Source: Chrysomallon squamiferum (Eukaryota > Mollusca > Gastropoda > Neomphalida > Peltospiridae). From it: a DNA stretch of 64,000 nucleotides. The position numbers and the translations under genes are program-made. Shown piece by piece: positions 1 through 12,639 of the stretch. The stretch lies in the NCBI GenBank assembly GCA_012295275.1, contig CM022671.1:3461565-3525564 (forward strand). Reading direction: 5' to 3'. The first letter of the stretch is position 1. The number at the start of each line of letters is the position of its first letter. A model generated the notes under the pieces. The model did no database searches, had not been told where the DNA came from, and worked only from the letters and a program-made list of their open reading frames with translations.

Positions 1-96
1 CAATGTGCCCAAGCTGTTTCTGTGAACACACATGGGTTAGTAATGTGGAAAACTAGTGCCAACTTGCAAACTTACTTTCTCTCTCACTATTTCTCT

Positions 97-100
<4 letters not shown>

Positions 101-171
<71 letters not shown>
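101..171. repeat. (CT)n microsatellite
   Basis: An almost uninterrupted CT dinucleotide run of about 70 bp. The serine/leucine-rich reading frame that crosses it is an artefact of the repeat. Confidence 0.95.
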
Positions 172-173
<2 letters not shown>

Positions 174-2380
174 CTCTATCACATACGCAGTTTTACATAA
201 ACTAGGATACGTCAGAGACACTAAACAGAGAAAGTTATAAAACCACTGGAACTGAAAACAAATACAAAGTTAGGAAACATGTTTTATTAATTACTGTGGC
301 TGGCTAGTTGTGTATTAAAGCAGAGTTGAGCTGCTGCATGCAGTGACATGAAAGAAACATAAATCACGTTGTGTTAATTAACCAGGTACATACATGAACA
401 CTAGGTAAATATTGACAATGATTAACCACATTCTTCAACACAAACCAGGAAAAAATGTTTCTTGTGTCAGTCTCACATGTATTAATCATGCAATGTATTT
501 TTTTTGTTTTTTTTTTTTAATTTTATTTATAACATAACTTTCTTTTTATTTGCATTATAAAAATGAAGTTATATATGTATGTACAAATTTATTTATATAT
601 TAGTTAACTTTTTGTTTTTTATTTTCCATTATATAAATGACGTTATATTTATTTTTAATATTAGACACATATTTGTTAGAAGATATGTATAGTTTAATGG
701 AATGGATAGATATCTGGTGTACACATGTGTTGTATAGATGAAACATGAATTGTTTCTTATTTTCAATTTTTTCACACATGTATGCAAACATATCAATTCA
801 AAAAAAACAAAAACTCATTAAGGGAATCAAGAATCGATGTATTAAGAGATGACTTACAAGACTTCATCATGTAAAAATTGATATGTATAATAAATTAATG
901 ATAAATGCTTACAAGAACAATAAATCATTTATAACAATAACAAGAGTCAAGGAAAAAAAAAGTCCTGTTTATGAGCAAATCTACAGTAGTTCTCTTACTA
1001 AAAATGTGATTTATGGCATCACACAAAAAAAAAAAAAAATGGATTCAGAAGCTCTGTATTTCATTTCTGCAGTAATTCAAAAAACTCTATTTCTCCAAGA
1101 TTCTAACATAGTGATCATAATCCACTTGTCTTCTTACTTGTCACACACTAGTCACATTCATCTTACTTAAAGACAATGTGTCAGTGATGATGACCATCAG
1201 AAAGCAACGTTGTACCCCTGTGAGCAACGTCAGTGACAACAAACAAAGTGCAAAGATCTTCACCCAGACCAGTGCTTAAAGCTTTTATCAAATATGGCTT
1301 CTCGTAATAATTAAATAAAAATAAATACTGTTTTCTTAAGTGTATTCATATGATAGTGTAAGTTATTTTGGCATGTTGAAAGTTATTCATAAAATGTAAT
1401 AAAATAAAAAATAAAAAATATAAAAAAAAATATAAGAAAAAACAAGAAATATAAAATAAATAAATAAATAAAAAGAAAATTAGGGATAAAATAAATAATA
1501 AAATTTAGAATAATTTTTTGTTTCTTATAATTTGCTATAATGAGAATAAAATCTTTGTAAGTCAGATTTCTTTTATTTTCAGGTTTTTAAAATTTTTATT
1601 TTTAAAAAACATTTGTTTTTATATAAAGTCTCTGAAGCAGTAATGATGTTACATGTAACTTTAAATTAAGAAAGAGACAGAAGAAGAAGTGTAACATTCC
1701 TTGAAAGGAAAACACTGACATCTCACTGACATCATATTGTCAAAACATCTAATGATGACTGCCATACTCTGGAAAAAACAGGACATGAGCTAATCAATAC
1801 AAAACTCAACAAACAAGTAAAAAAAACTTCATAATTTGTCACCCACTCAAACACAATAAAAAAAACTAACAGAAAAAATCAAAACTTTTAAAATTACGCA
1901 AATCTCCTTCCACAATGATGACTATAAATGAAGTTGTTTTTTAAAGCTGAATGATGACATTCAAGTGTTATATTTAAACAAAAATATTATTAATTAACAA
2001 ATTAATTAACCTATTTATTTATTTATTTATTTATTTAGCCATTTCATACTAACAACACAAACATATCAACAAAATTTAGAAAGCAAATTAAGAATTTTAT
2101 TGGCATTGCCTTTATTATATTTTAAATATAATCACAGAATCTGCATTTTGTAAAATAAAAATTACTGTCAGTTGGGTAAAGCAAATAGAAGAGACTACTG
2201 TCACTGACTTAGTGTAAGGTGCAGGTCACATTTTGGGCTCACAGAAAAGGGTATCAATGTTTTGACCAATTATTGACTATTGATTTTCTGTGTTTTGAAA
2301 ACTGACAGATCCTGGAATAAAATTAATCTTCAGAAGATTAAAAGAAGTGATGATTGCTACAGAAAGTAGTTTGACAGCTT
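172..2380. other. AT-rich non-coding stretch, no gene seen
   Basis: Only AT-rich unique sequence, short A/T homopolymers and TTTA runs (for example about 2016-2037) are seen. Short open frames here have no coding character and no splice-site framing. If the minus-strand gene that starts at 4.06 kb extends leftward, this is probably one of its introns. Confidence 0.5.
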
Positions 2381-2382
2381 TG

Positions 2383-2600
2383 TCGAAATTATTTAATCTC
2401 ATGTTTATTTTTATCACAATATTTCATTTGATGTTTTATCAAAGTTATTTAATTTGATGTTTGTTTTTATTCAACATTATTTAACTGGATGTTGGTTTTT
2501 ATCAGAATTATTTAATGTGATGTTTGTTTTTACCAAAGTTATTTAATCTGATGTTTAATTTTTAGGAAATTTATTTATTTTGATGTTTGTTTGTTTGTTT
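2383..2600. repeat. Minisatellite, about 30-bp unit, ~7 copies
   Basis: Imperfect head-to-tail copies of an AT-rich unit containing TTATTTAAT and TGATGTTTGTTTTT recur about every 30 bp and end in a poly-T tract near 2600. Confidence 0.75.
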
Positions 2601-3447
2601 TTTTTTTTTTTATCAAAATGTCTTCTTCAAAAGAATTCCCAAATGAAAGAAAACTGGGTGTTGGAAAAAGTTGAAACCCTTTCATGAACACAGGTGACCT
2701 GGAATGATTTTTTTTTTTTTTTAAACAGTGGATTTTCATTCTTTTGAATATTCAAAGACAAAACAAACAGCAGACTATATTTCCACAGCAGAGTTCCCTT
2801 TTAAGTTACACACAAACATTATGACTATTACTTTGCACACCCAAAAATATTGAAAAAAGCCCCACTTTGGTCTAACTTAATCAAATGCAGTGATATAAAT
2901 AAAAAGTAAAAGTATGATATATTTTATGACTCCAGCCTGCCTCCATTGTTTTTAATGGCTGTCTGGTTAGCATGTAGCTACATGCCATAAAATCAGTCAT
3001 AATTGTAATTCTTAATAAGCAACACCTGATGAATACACCATTAAATTTTGATTTATTCTTTTAAACCTTTTTTTTTTTAACAAATGTTATTTATGGTCGT
3101 TACAAGCCATTTGACAATATTATAGTGGTGATAAAACTTTATTTTATTGTATTTTTCTTATCATTGATTAATATTTTATTCGAATTTCTGTGTCATTAAA
3201 TGTACATTAATAATTCATTTTAGATAAAACATAATAACAAATGAATGTTTATCAACATAAAAAATATACCAGTTCTTAGGGGAGATAAGTAAGGAAATAA
3301 TTGAAAGTTAGTATTATACATCAGCTCTAGATGTCATTACAATAACTTACCAGGTGTTTTATTTATTTATTTTATTATATTAAGCATATACATCCATATT
3401 CAAACACACACAGACATACATATACATTAGATTATGAAAATTCTTAC

Positions 3448-4061
3448 CCTGAAAGCCAATCTAGAAAGTCCTGTGTTGTCTTTTGAGAAAACAAGCTTAC
3501 AAATCTCTCCTCCAGACTGTACAAATTATAAATAAACATGCAACACTTCAAGGTCTCAAAACGTACAAATAAACTTAGGTAAGTTCACAAAACAATAGTC
3601 AGTACATTATAAATAATTCTGTTTAGAAAATAAAATCCATCTGTGTTGTGTGAAATCCACATTAGTGTGAAATGAAGCAGTCACTGGAACTGTTCTCACA
3701 ATTCAGTGATTTCTTTAACCAACTACTAATTCAACAGTTACCCTGTTTAATTATGTCTTACTTTTTTCTTTCATCCTTCAAAAAAAAAAAAAAAAATAAT
3801 AATAATAATAATAAGAAGAAGAAGAAATCAAAAAAAAAAAAAATCCAAGAAAATGAACAGAGGAATTCTGGTCATGCGGGTTCATTTTCACACAAGTATT
3901 TTCTTTCTCACCAGCCAAATAAAAGGAAAAGTGAGAATTCTCCAAACAGTTTTAACTTTTAATCTTCTCTGTAATTGTCAGCAATAGTCCAGTTTGACAT
4001 AATGCTGATGTTTGCAACTAAAGACGTCTATTTTAAGACTCAACTCGAAAGAACTCACCAT
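3448..4061 (-). CDS. 5' end (first two coding exons) of an unidentified gene, partial
   Basis: Two splice-compatible pieces on the minus strand. The first exon ends with an ATG (4061-4059) directly followed by a GTGAGT donor; the frame upstream of that ATG has a TGA and no other start. The second exon is 3448-3516: it follows a TTTGTACAG acceptor, is open in phase 0 for exactly 23 codons, and ends in AGG before a GTAAGA donor. Together they give Met-Ser-Gly-Gly-Glu-Ile-Cys-Lys and so on to Leu-Ala-Phe-Arg. The composition and phase fit look like real coding sequence, but I do not recognise the protein. No third exon is convincing between 1 and 3447, so the rest may follow a long intron or lie outside the window. 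An A-rich tract lies just upstream, in the intron between the two exons. Confidence 0.45.
3780..3843. repeat. A-rich / (AAT)n / (GAA)n low-complexity tract
   Basis: A poly-A run, then AAT and GAA triplet runs, then a second poly-A run. The lysine/asparagine-rich frame through it is a repeat artefact. Confidence 0.85.
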
Positions 4062-4199
4062 TTCAGTCAATATACACACCAGTTGGTGGTAATTTCATTT
4101 CCGATAATTTCCCTCTCAAATTAAAAACTGAAATAACTGAGTGGTCAAGGCTGAACTAAAACGTCTTTGACATGCTTCTCCGCATGTTAAATTATTTAC

Positions 4200-5700
4200 A
4201 AATACGAGAGAAAATAATCACCGTATTTTTGCTCAAAGACACTTGAGTTAATAACCAGTTATCACTGAAAGGGGCCCAGGGACTTTTGATGGGGACAAGA
4301 CACTAAAAAACATAAGAAGAGGTTTTTCATTCTGTCTGTTCCTGTTGTATACTTGTTTGCCCAGAGACCTGACATTTTTTGAAGTGCTCTTAAGTGGGCT
4401 GGGGCCAAAAAACCATTGATAAAGACTGTTTTACAATTTACAAAGAGAGAAATCTCTCTCTCTCTCTCTCTCTCAAAAAATTTAAAGTACATTGTAGTTA
4501 TGGACTCTGGATACTAATAAAATTACAGGACATGCAGCAGTATAATGCTATTACAAGCAAGTGAAAGTGCAGGAAATGAAAAACAGAAATAAATAATAAT
4601 TTATCACAAAGGAGATTAATTAAAAGAAAGGTCTCCATGACAGTGTTAATGAGTTCTTCCACTAAGATTTACTGTGGAAGATAATTAATTTTTATTTTCA
4701 TTCAGTTTCAAAATGCTACCATTCACACCTCTGACTTTCACATTCTGAACAATTACAGTGAACCCTTGGTTTGTAAAAGACTGACCAGTTTTTGTTCAGT
4801 TTATCTAGCATGAAATTCAGAGAAAGATGTTTTGTTTAAAAATAACCTAAAGACAACAACGAAGTATAATATATGCAATAATAACTGTAACAGTGTAACT
4901 GTCCTCCATAAAACAAACATTAAACATAATGGACCAAATCTGCATGTTTTATGCTTCTGTCTAGCTTTAAATAAACACAGACAGCAGAAAGAAAGAGAAG
5001 AGGAAGAAAAAAGGATACCAAATAGAATTACAGACAGTGACAGAGAGAGAGAGAGAGAAAAATGTAAGAGACAAATGTAAGAGTGAGAGAGAGATAGAAA
5101 TATAGTTAGAGACAGGGAGGGAGGGAGAGAGAGAGAGACAGATAGAGAAAATATATATAGTTATGTACAGATACAAAGACCTATTTATCTGGTGTATATA
5201 AAATAGAATAATACATTCTATTTCTGTTGTAATTAAAAATGTCTGAATCAATACTCTATAATTATATTCACTAAAATATATTTTGAATATAAAAAAACGG
5301 AAATACTGCAAAAATGAAGAGACCACGTGAAGTAAATTACTACACAAATATCTACATTTTCATCTGCTTTATTACCATTTATTTTCACTATTTTATTGTG
5401 TCTGTGTTTCACTGTACGATAGTATATTATCTATTCCTTTCCATTATATAGTATTGCCTTTTTTTTATTACACACGAAATTACATTTATTTCAGTGTTTT
5501 ATTATATCTGTATCTCCTGTGTATATTGTTATTTTATCTCTACTCTATTGTATTTATATTATCATTTTACCTCTTCACCTGGTAAAAATAAAATCAGACA
5601 GACACAAAGTATTTTATCAGCCAATAAACCATCTGAATGTGGTAACACAGGACATAAAACTTCCTGTGCGAGTACCTTCACTTCCAGATAAAGACATTTT
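4200..5700. other. Non-coding spacer with GA-rich microsatellites
   Basis: No gene is seen. A CT run lies at about 4452-4474, and a purine-rich block at about 5030-5145 is made of GA dinucleotides and GGGA steps. A slightly GC-richer patch at 4262-4440 is open on the minus strand but has no splice framing and no recognisable motif; it may be a transposable-element tail. Confidence 0.55.
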
Positions 5701-5716
5701 ATGAAAGTTTGAATTA

Positions 5717-5808
5717 TTATTATTATTATTATTATTAGTAGTAGTAGTAGTAGTAGTATTTTTAAATTAATTAATTAATTAATTTACTTATTTTATTTAA
5801 AAAATATA

Positions 5809-5845
<37 letters not shown>
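5717..5845. repeat. (TTA)n/(GTA)n and poly-T compound microsatellite
   Basis: TTA repeats change to GTA repeats, followed by TTAA steps and an approximately 33-nt T homopolymer at 5812-5844. Confidence 0.9.
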
Positions 5846-5848
<3 letters not shown>

Positions 5849-6119
5849 AAAATTTATCTGTTTAGAGAAAAAAGAAAATGATATTTGTTTACCTGAAAAA
5901 AAGAAAGAAAAAAAGAAAACATTTTCAAGAAAAAGACAAGTTACTACAACTCTTAGAAACATCAATCTGCTACTGTTTGAAATAGTTTTAATTACAATGA
6001 AGGTTCATGAAAGCCTGTCCTGGACACACCAGCCTATCACAGACAGTGTTAGTATGTGAGGAGATTTTGAAAGAGAAAAAGACAAAATAGCTATCTGAAG
6101 TCTTAAACATCCTCAGTTA

Positions 6120-6185
6120 GCTGTATGAGTTGATATGAGTTTGAACCCACAACCTATGAAGACTAACAGTTTAACCAGTATTGGA
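6120..6185 (-). mobile_element. Decayed tRNA-like (SINE head) fragment
   Basis: Read on the minus strand, the segment has TGGTTAAACTG followed about 30 nt later by GTGGGTTCAAACTC, close to a Pol III B box. It is too decayed and incomplete for a tRNA gene. A relic of a tRNA-derived SINE is the simplest reading. Confidence 0.35.
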
Positions 6186-6360
6186 AAGTTGGAAGAAATG
6201 TTTTATTTAACAATGAACTCATCTCATTTTTAATCTAGTTATACAAAACATGGTTAAAGATCACACAAAGAAAACAAGATGCTGCCATAAAAAGGGTTAC
6301 TCTTTTTTATATTAGAAATAAAACAATATTTTAAATGTGCTCCTTCTCATAAACAGTAGA

Positions 6361-6540
6361 GCAGATGCCACAGCCTCATATAAACAAGTGATAGAGCAGT
6401 GGCTGGAATGGGAAATAGCCCAGTGGGTAAAATGTGAAGAAGATTTGATCCTGCCACCCTTCAGACTTCAGCTCTGTGTTCTTGCGACTGAGTGACAGCA
6501 GCCTGCACTGGTGTGAAACATTTCTCCATTACATGTAAAA
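6361..6540 (-). mobile_element. tRNA-derived SINE with conserved core, degenerate
   Basis: On the minus strand a tRNA-like part with a B-box-like GGATCAAATC is followed by CTGGGCTATTTCCCATTCCAG, shown here split as CTGGGCTATTTC and CCATTCCAG, then CCACTGCTCT. This matches my memory of the central domain of a SINE superfamily widespread in molluscs (GGGCTATTTC..GTTCCAGCCAGTGC). The copy is diverged and its ends are not clear. It is the main basis for suggesting a mollusc. Confidence 0.6.
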
Positions 6541-6717
6541 GCTGATACCAGACTTCTGACACATCAGTGCTTTAATTAAAAGGTTCAGTGTCAGTATAAA
6601 TCACTAGCAGTGACCTAAGTGGTCCTGTGTTTAATGTGAAACATAAAATATCCATACATCACAAGACGTAAACATTAACACTGTATTTGTATAGTCTGTT
6701 TGTCTGTGTACAGAACT

Positions 6718-6790
6718 GGCTGTGGTTTGGTGGTGGAGTATTGGCATGGGGTGTGTGAGGTCACTGGATCTAATCTTCTCAGTGTTTGCA
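6718..6790 (+). mobile_element. tRNA-like SINE head, degenerate
   Basis: The segment has a box A-like GTTTGGTGGTGGAG and, about 40 nt on, GGTCACTGGATCTAATC resembling a box B. This layout is that of the tRNA-like part of a SINE. No intact cloverleaf can be drawn. Confidence 0.4.
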
Positions 6791-7014
6791 GTAGATTAAT
6801 CCTGCTCTGTTTAATGGTTCTTACATAATACACAGCATTTGCTATCGAAATGTAAAATTCATTTCCTGTATCTCAAAGTAAGATGTCATGTATAATTCTA
6901 TAAATAATAAAAGATGTATGTTAGTAAATAGAGACTGAAACAAAAGTGGGTGTACAGAAAATTATAATGTTTATTTTGAGATTTCATATAGAAATATGTT
7001 TAAATTTTTGGATT

Positions 7015-8780
7015 CATTTTTAATTATTTATTTATTTATTTTTTTGTAAAGAGTAAGACTTTTTTTTTTTTTTTACCAATACAACACAAACACCACAGTT
7101 ATAATGAAAACCACAATCATAATATAACATCAACCCTATTCAAGCTAATGTCAAACTAGTTTTGGTTCAACCTGTAATAATACTTTTTTATACTCATATC
7201 ATCCCATGTTATACATTTGCAATATGCTATAAAGCATGTAACCCTGCACATCACTGCACTTTGTTATGCAAACATTTGTATTCTGTATGTCATAAACTTC
7301 AGTTTGATGTCAACCCCATCGTTGTAGCTTGTTTTGTTGAGTATCAGTTTACACAGAAATTTCTCAGCAAACTTTACTAACTTCTTCAGTTTGGAATTTA
7401 AAAAATGCTTCAGAAGAATATTTAGTAATATACTTTTTTTTACCTTTTTTTTTGTTGACTTTTTGCATTTTTTTTTTTTCCCTGAATCATTAAATAAAGA
7501 ATTTATACAGCCTTTCCTGCAAAAGTCTCAAAATAAAAAAGTTATGACTGTGTATTTTTCAAAACTAGCTTCAAAGTAAGAACTGTGACATGATTGCTCA
7601 TGATTTGCGTATCGCATACATTAGATTTACTGAACATGTTAAATTTAATGAAATATGCAACTCTAACATTATCTGTCTATATATATAAGTGTATATGTAC
7701 TTCACACAGTATATGGCATGTACTTTCAGTTCACCATGCTGTGTTATTTTCCCTGTCTAACTGAATGTTTAAAAACATCTCTGTCAGAATAAACTACATT
7801 AGCTTCAAGACTTCATCCACTTTGTCACCATACAAAAACATCACGGACAATAATAAAGACAATTTTCCTTCTAATCCATCTAGTCACTGATGTCTGTAAT
7901 TTAATGTAGCCAATTTCTCTGCAGTTTGTCTTTTTATGAAATGAAAATGTCACCGGAGAAATGACAGCTAAATAAAATTTCAAACCATTCACAGAATCGT
8001 ATCAGTCCTGTAAGATGTGTGATAGCACAGAAATGTGATTATTTGAAAAATTCTTAAACTTTTTGTGTCACTTCAAATTAATGCTAGTATGTAATCACAG
8101 AATTCAGATACTGTACAAACTGCAATAAATATACTGAAAATACCTTGAATCAGATCTTGTGGACAAAAAAATTTGATGGAGTAATTCCTTTATGTCTATT
8201 GGAAGAGTGTGTGCCATATATAATTCAAGCAATGCTCTGCAGGTGGGGTGGAATGGGTGTATGAATCACATACCCAAATACCCCTGACATGTTAGTTACA
8301 TAATCTGATGTGCTGTTGTATGTTAACTTCTTTTCAGTATAAAATTTTTACAAAAAATCTACTTCTTCTAATTTTTGACAAAGTTGTAAGATGTGGCAGG
8401 CTTGTCTCCTTCATATGTTACAATTCTGGACTTGGAAAATGTCAGTTTATTCTGGGTCATCATTATAGATCACAGGACTTTCTATGAACTAAAAATGGTA
8501 AAATATTTAATATAAAAATGTTGAAGTAAAAAACATTAATATTGTAGTATTAAATGATTAAGATTATAGTAATAACATTTAAAAACATTTGCAATTTAAT
8601 GGACAGAGGCACCATTCACTTAAGAATCTGTTAAAGTGAGGTCTATTGTATAATGTTAAAACTGAGCAACTTTGTAATAATATTTAAAATATACAGAAAA
8701 TCTACAACATTTTCCCATAAAAGCAATGAAATTTTATATAACCTTTCCACAAATAAAAAAACACAAACCCAGTCTTTGGT
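7015..8780. other. AT-rich spacer, no gene seen
   Basis: TTTA and poly-T tracts lie near 7020-7075 and 7435-7480. A GC-richer island at about 8195-8300 is open on the minus strand for about 36 codons but has no acceptor and no family resemblance; it could be a transposon fragment. Nothing else is recognised. Confidence 0.5.
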
Positions 8781-8785
8781 AATCA

Positions 8786-8890
8786 ATAGGGAGCTCTGGC
8801 TAGAATGGGAAACAAACCCACAGGTGCACTGATCTTTCAGACAACAAACCTACTGCCCACTGCTCTAATACACCACAGCCCTCACTAAAC
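8786..8890 (-). mobile_element. tRNA-derived SINE fragment, second copy
   Basis: On the minus strand AGGGCTGTGGTGTATTAGAG begins a tRNA-like head, followed by a core reading GTTTCCCATTCTAG then CCAGAGCTCCCT. It is the same central domain as in the element near 6.4 kb, with different substitutions. Family membership is from memory of molluscan SINEs. Confidence 0.55.
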
Positions 8891-8899
8891 GGTCAAGTG

Positions 8900-11600
8900 G
8901 TCAGAGTAAAGCATCCCTGGTGTTTGGAGTATAACTGATGTGATATCTGGATGTGTGAAATACAATTATGTTCAGATGAAGTGACTCAGACAACCTTCTC
9001 TACAGACTCAGTGCTGCATTAACAGCATCAGTATCACTAGACAATGATAAAAAATCTTTATTATTATATTGGTAGATACAATTACTTTATTAGTGTGTAA
9101 CAATATATTATTGATTTATATCTATACTCTGTTGGTGATATGTGTTGGTATATAACTTTGGTTTATTTAAAACAGTTCTTTATTGATTTATAACAGCACT
9201 TTATTAGAATAAAAAAAAAAAATTGATTTGTGTAAAATAATACTTATTTGGTAATAAAACAATACTGATGTATAAGTGTATAGATGTATAACAATACAGT
9301 TGTAAAACAAGAATATTTTGGACTAAGACAATAGGTTTTTGGTAAAACCATATTTATTGATGTATAATTATATTTTATTACTGTAAAACAACACTCAGTA
9401 GTCATATAAAATAGGGTTTTTGAAACATAAAGGTTTACTAATAAGTACCTTTATTCATTATTCATCCTGTAACTATTCATTAGAGTGAAATTATAATAAC
9501 AATAAACTAATAAAAAAGCAAAAAACTTAAAAATTAAAAATTAAAAATAACAATAAAAAAAAAATAAAAAAAAATAAAAAATATATACAATAAAAAATAA
9601 AAAAAAAAAAAAAAAAAAAATAAAAAAAATTGAAAAACACAACGATATGCAATAACCAAATGTCAATGAAAGTATGTATCTAACTGCATTCAGTTCATAG
9701 GCTTTGATTCTGTCAGTTACTGGCAATATTCCTTAAATCAATTTATTATTATTATTATTATTATTAACATTAATATTATTCAGTTTTCATAAGTGAAAAT
9801 TGGAATCAAACACAATGAGGCAAAAACAATTTCTGTCATTCAAAATAAAAGGCTTCATGTTTTCAAGCAGTCAGTTTGAGTGATTAAAACTTCAAAAAAC
9901 ATCACACTACAAAATATGTTTTGTTCTCAAGAATTTCCAGATTACAGAGGGTGTTGTTTTTGAGAGGTTTCACTGTACACCAGTCTCTCTCACCCTCTTG
10001 TAGTGATTATCAAGTCAATATAACTTATGGCAAAAAACACTGTAATCCCTGCAAAACGCTAAATAACAATTTTATCACACAGATAATTTAATTTCTTCAA
10101 AAAAGCCAAGGGACATGCACATCAGATTAGACTTTTTTCTCTTTGCACAGTGTTTTAACAAAGGTCTCATGTTCAGAATTTTGTCTCAAAACACACATCA
10201 TGACAACTTAAAAAGATGGCAGAACTGAAAGAATTAGAATAGTAAAATAGTAAAAAAAAAATCATAAAGGATAACATTTAGGTTTTGTCTGTGAACATTT
10301 CTTTTGTAACAGCCTCAGCAATGATTTGAAAATAAAAAAATAAAAACAATTGTAATTTCACTGAAAATTAACACATGTTCATAATTAATAATAACAATAA
10401 ATTTCAAAAAAATCAAAATAAAAAATAAACAAAAGTAATTTTTAAAATTCTTTTTTTTTCCTCAGGTGTCAAATGAAGTCTATAAAATTCTGAGACTAGT
10501 AAGTGAAATTTTGACTTAAAAAAGGGCATTAATGATAGAAAGAAATATATATTATATTTCGTTATTAGTGCATTAACATTGGTGGCCATTTTTAATGATG
10601 ATGAATGTGTAGAAAATTTCTCATTCTGTAACTAAATACATTAAATTACAAATGTGGTGATATATATTACCTAAACATATATGATTGTTTTCTAAATATA
10701 AACTATAACACTAATAGGATGAGCTTGTGAGGGGATATAGAGACTTATATTTTATCATTTTCACAATATTGCACTAAACAGAGACATTTAAATAAAAAAA
10801 AAAAAAAAAAAAGAACTTGATGGATTGAATATGCTGCTAATATCTGCAGTGAAACAAAAAAATATCAGTTTCTATGCACCCTTAAACATCTTGTTATTTT
10901 GTAATTGCACTTTATTATTAATAAAAGTTAGTTTACAGAAATAAATAACACGTACAGATTAAATATAATACTGTCATACCAAACTATGCATAAAAAATAA
11001 GTATAAAATAGAAAAACTTTAAATGCAGTTTCACCAGACGTGAAAGCATTTTTGAAAGTCGACTTGATCATTTCATCAAAGGCAATATTGTAACAGTAAC
11101 TGTATTAAACCATAAACAATTTTTACAAAATACAACTTTAAATGCAGTTTCCCATAAAAAAAAAAATTACAGTATTTTTAAAAGTCCACTCCATCACTTC
11201 TCATTTATGTCACAAACAAAAGCTTTAAGTTTGACCTGTGACACACATTAATTCATATACCAAACTGGTCGATACAACACAACTTTTTATTCTGAATAAT
11301 CAATCTTCTCTATGCAGAATTTTAAAATGGATTTTACTTGTGCCCAGTTATAATAATAATGGAGTTAAAAAGGAAAAATATGACAGACAAATTACAGATT
11401 TAAGAATTAAGATGACATTTACTAATTTTTTCACAGGGATGTGTGTGAAATGTGCTTAAAGGTGAATATCAAAGTCAGGTTATTATTCATGTTAATGTTG
11501 TATGTCCTGATAATTCAAAATAACCATGCAGCAATGTTATTTCCAGATTTCAGAATGACTTTTCTTTATCTCATGCTGAAGACGTTAAATTCTTATTTCC
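8900..11600. other. AT-rich spacer, no gene seen
   Basis: Long A/T tracts (about 9530-9635, 10440-10460 and 10795-10813) and a TTA run at 9748-9766. A phrase with AACTTTAAATGCAGTTT occurs twice (about 11015 and 11130), a local duplication. No coding exon could be supported. Confidence 0.5.
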
Positions 11601-11639
11601 TAGTCTCAAAATAAATCACTGACGTTTTCAAAGCCAAGT

Positions 11640-11722
11640 CAGAAACTGAGATGCAGAGTCAAAGATTTGAACTATGGTTAGAAGTGGAAGACACCCAGGC
11701 ATTGTATTGCACCAGTGAAAAT
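11640..11722 (-). mobile_element. Possible tRNA-like SINE relic
   Basis: Read on the minus strand, CACTGGTGCAATACAATG resembles box A and ATAGTTCAAATCT resembles box B, about 40 nt apart. Weak and diverged. Confidence 0.25.
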
Positions 11723-12304
11723 GATGAAAACATGACATAATAAACCTAAATTTGTTTATAACTAATACAATGTGACCATTAGCTAAATCACAAGCACACA
11801 ATAAAAGTAATCAGAAAAGTTAAAGGTAACTTGTTGCTTCATTTATATTATTATTTTATTTAAGCAAAGACATTAACCTGATTTTGTAAAAGCAACATTT
11901 TCTTTTCTTACAAATTCAAGGCAACAGATCTTTTATATTAGTATTTTATGAGTGTAATAACCTTACTGATATTTCTTACACTTGCATTATTTATTTTTAT
12001 GAGAAATGAAACTCAGCTGACCATTTACATTAATACTTGACACTGACATTCCCAGCATTGGTAAAACTTACACTGATATGTTTTACAATAAAAGCAACAC
12101 AATGGAAACTTTATATAACACATTCTCAGACTGGTATTTTATTTTACAACAAAAGTGATTAAACAGAAATATATTTTATTATTTTATGTTACAATATCTA
12201 GATTGCTTGTATTTGTGGAAAGTATTAAAAAAAAAATATATATATATATACAAAATTCCTACAGACATTTACAAATATTAGAAGAAAAAAACAAAAGTTG
12301 TGCA

Positions 12305-12625
12305 GAACTGTCAGTACTTGTATAACTATTTAAATATTTGAAAATCTATTTAAATACTTGAAAAACTATTTAAATACTTGTATAACTATTTAAATACTTG
12401 AAAAACTATTTAAATACTTGTATAACTATTCAAATACTTCTAAAACTATTTAAATACTAGAAAACTTATTTAAATACTTGTAAAACTATTTAAATGCTTC
12501 TAAAACTATTTAAATACTTGTAAAACATTTTAAATACTTGCATAACTACTTAAATACTTGTAAAATTATTTAAATATTTGTAAAAATATTTAAATACTTG
12601 TAAAACTTTTGAAATACTATTTAAA
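12305..12625. repeat. Minisatellite, 20-bp unit, ~15 copies
   Basis: Tandem copies of a unit close to ACTATTTAAATACTTGTAAA with small variants (TAT, AAA or CTA in the variable triplet). The period is about 20 bp across more than 300 bp. Confidence 0.9.
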
Positions 12626-12639
12626 TGTATTTGTATGAC

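Noticed and set aside
22-240. Open frame across the CT repeat, Ser/Leu-rich
   Set aside because: It exists only because the CT repeat has no stops in that frame; no coding character outside the repeat.
8195-8350. Open minus-strand segment of about 36 codons in a GC-richer island
   Set aside because: No good acceptor and no recognised family; more likely repeat-derived.
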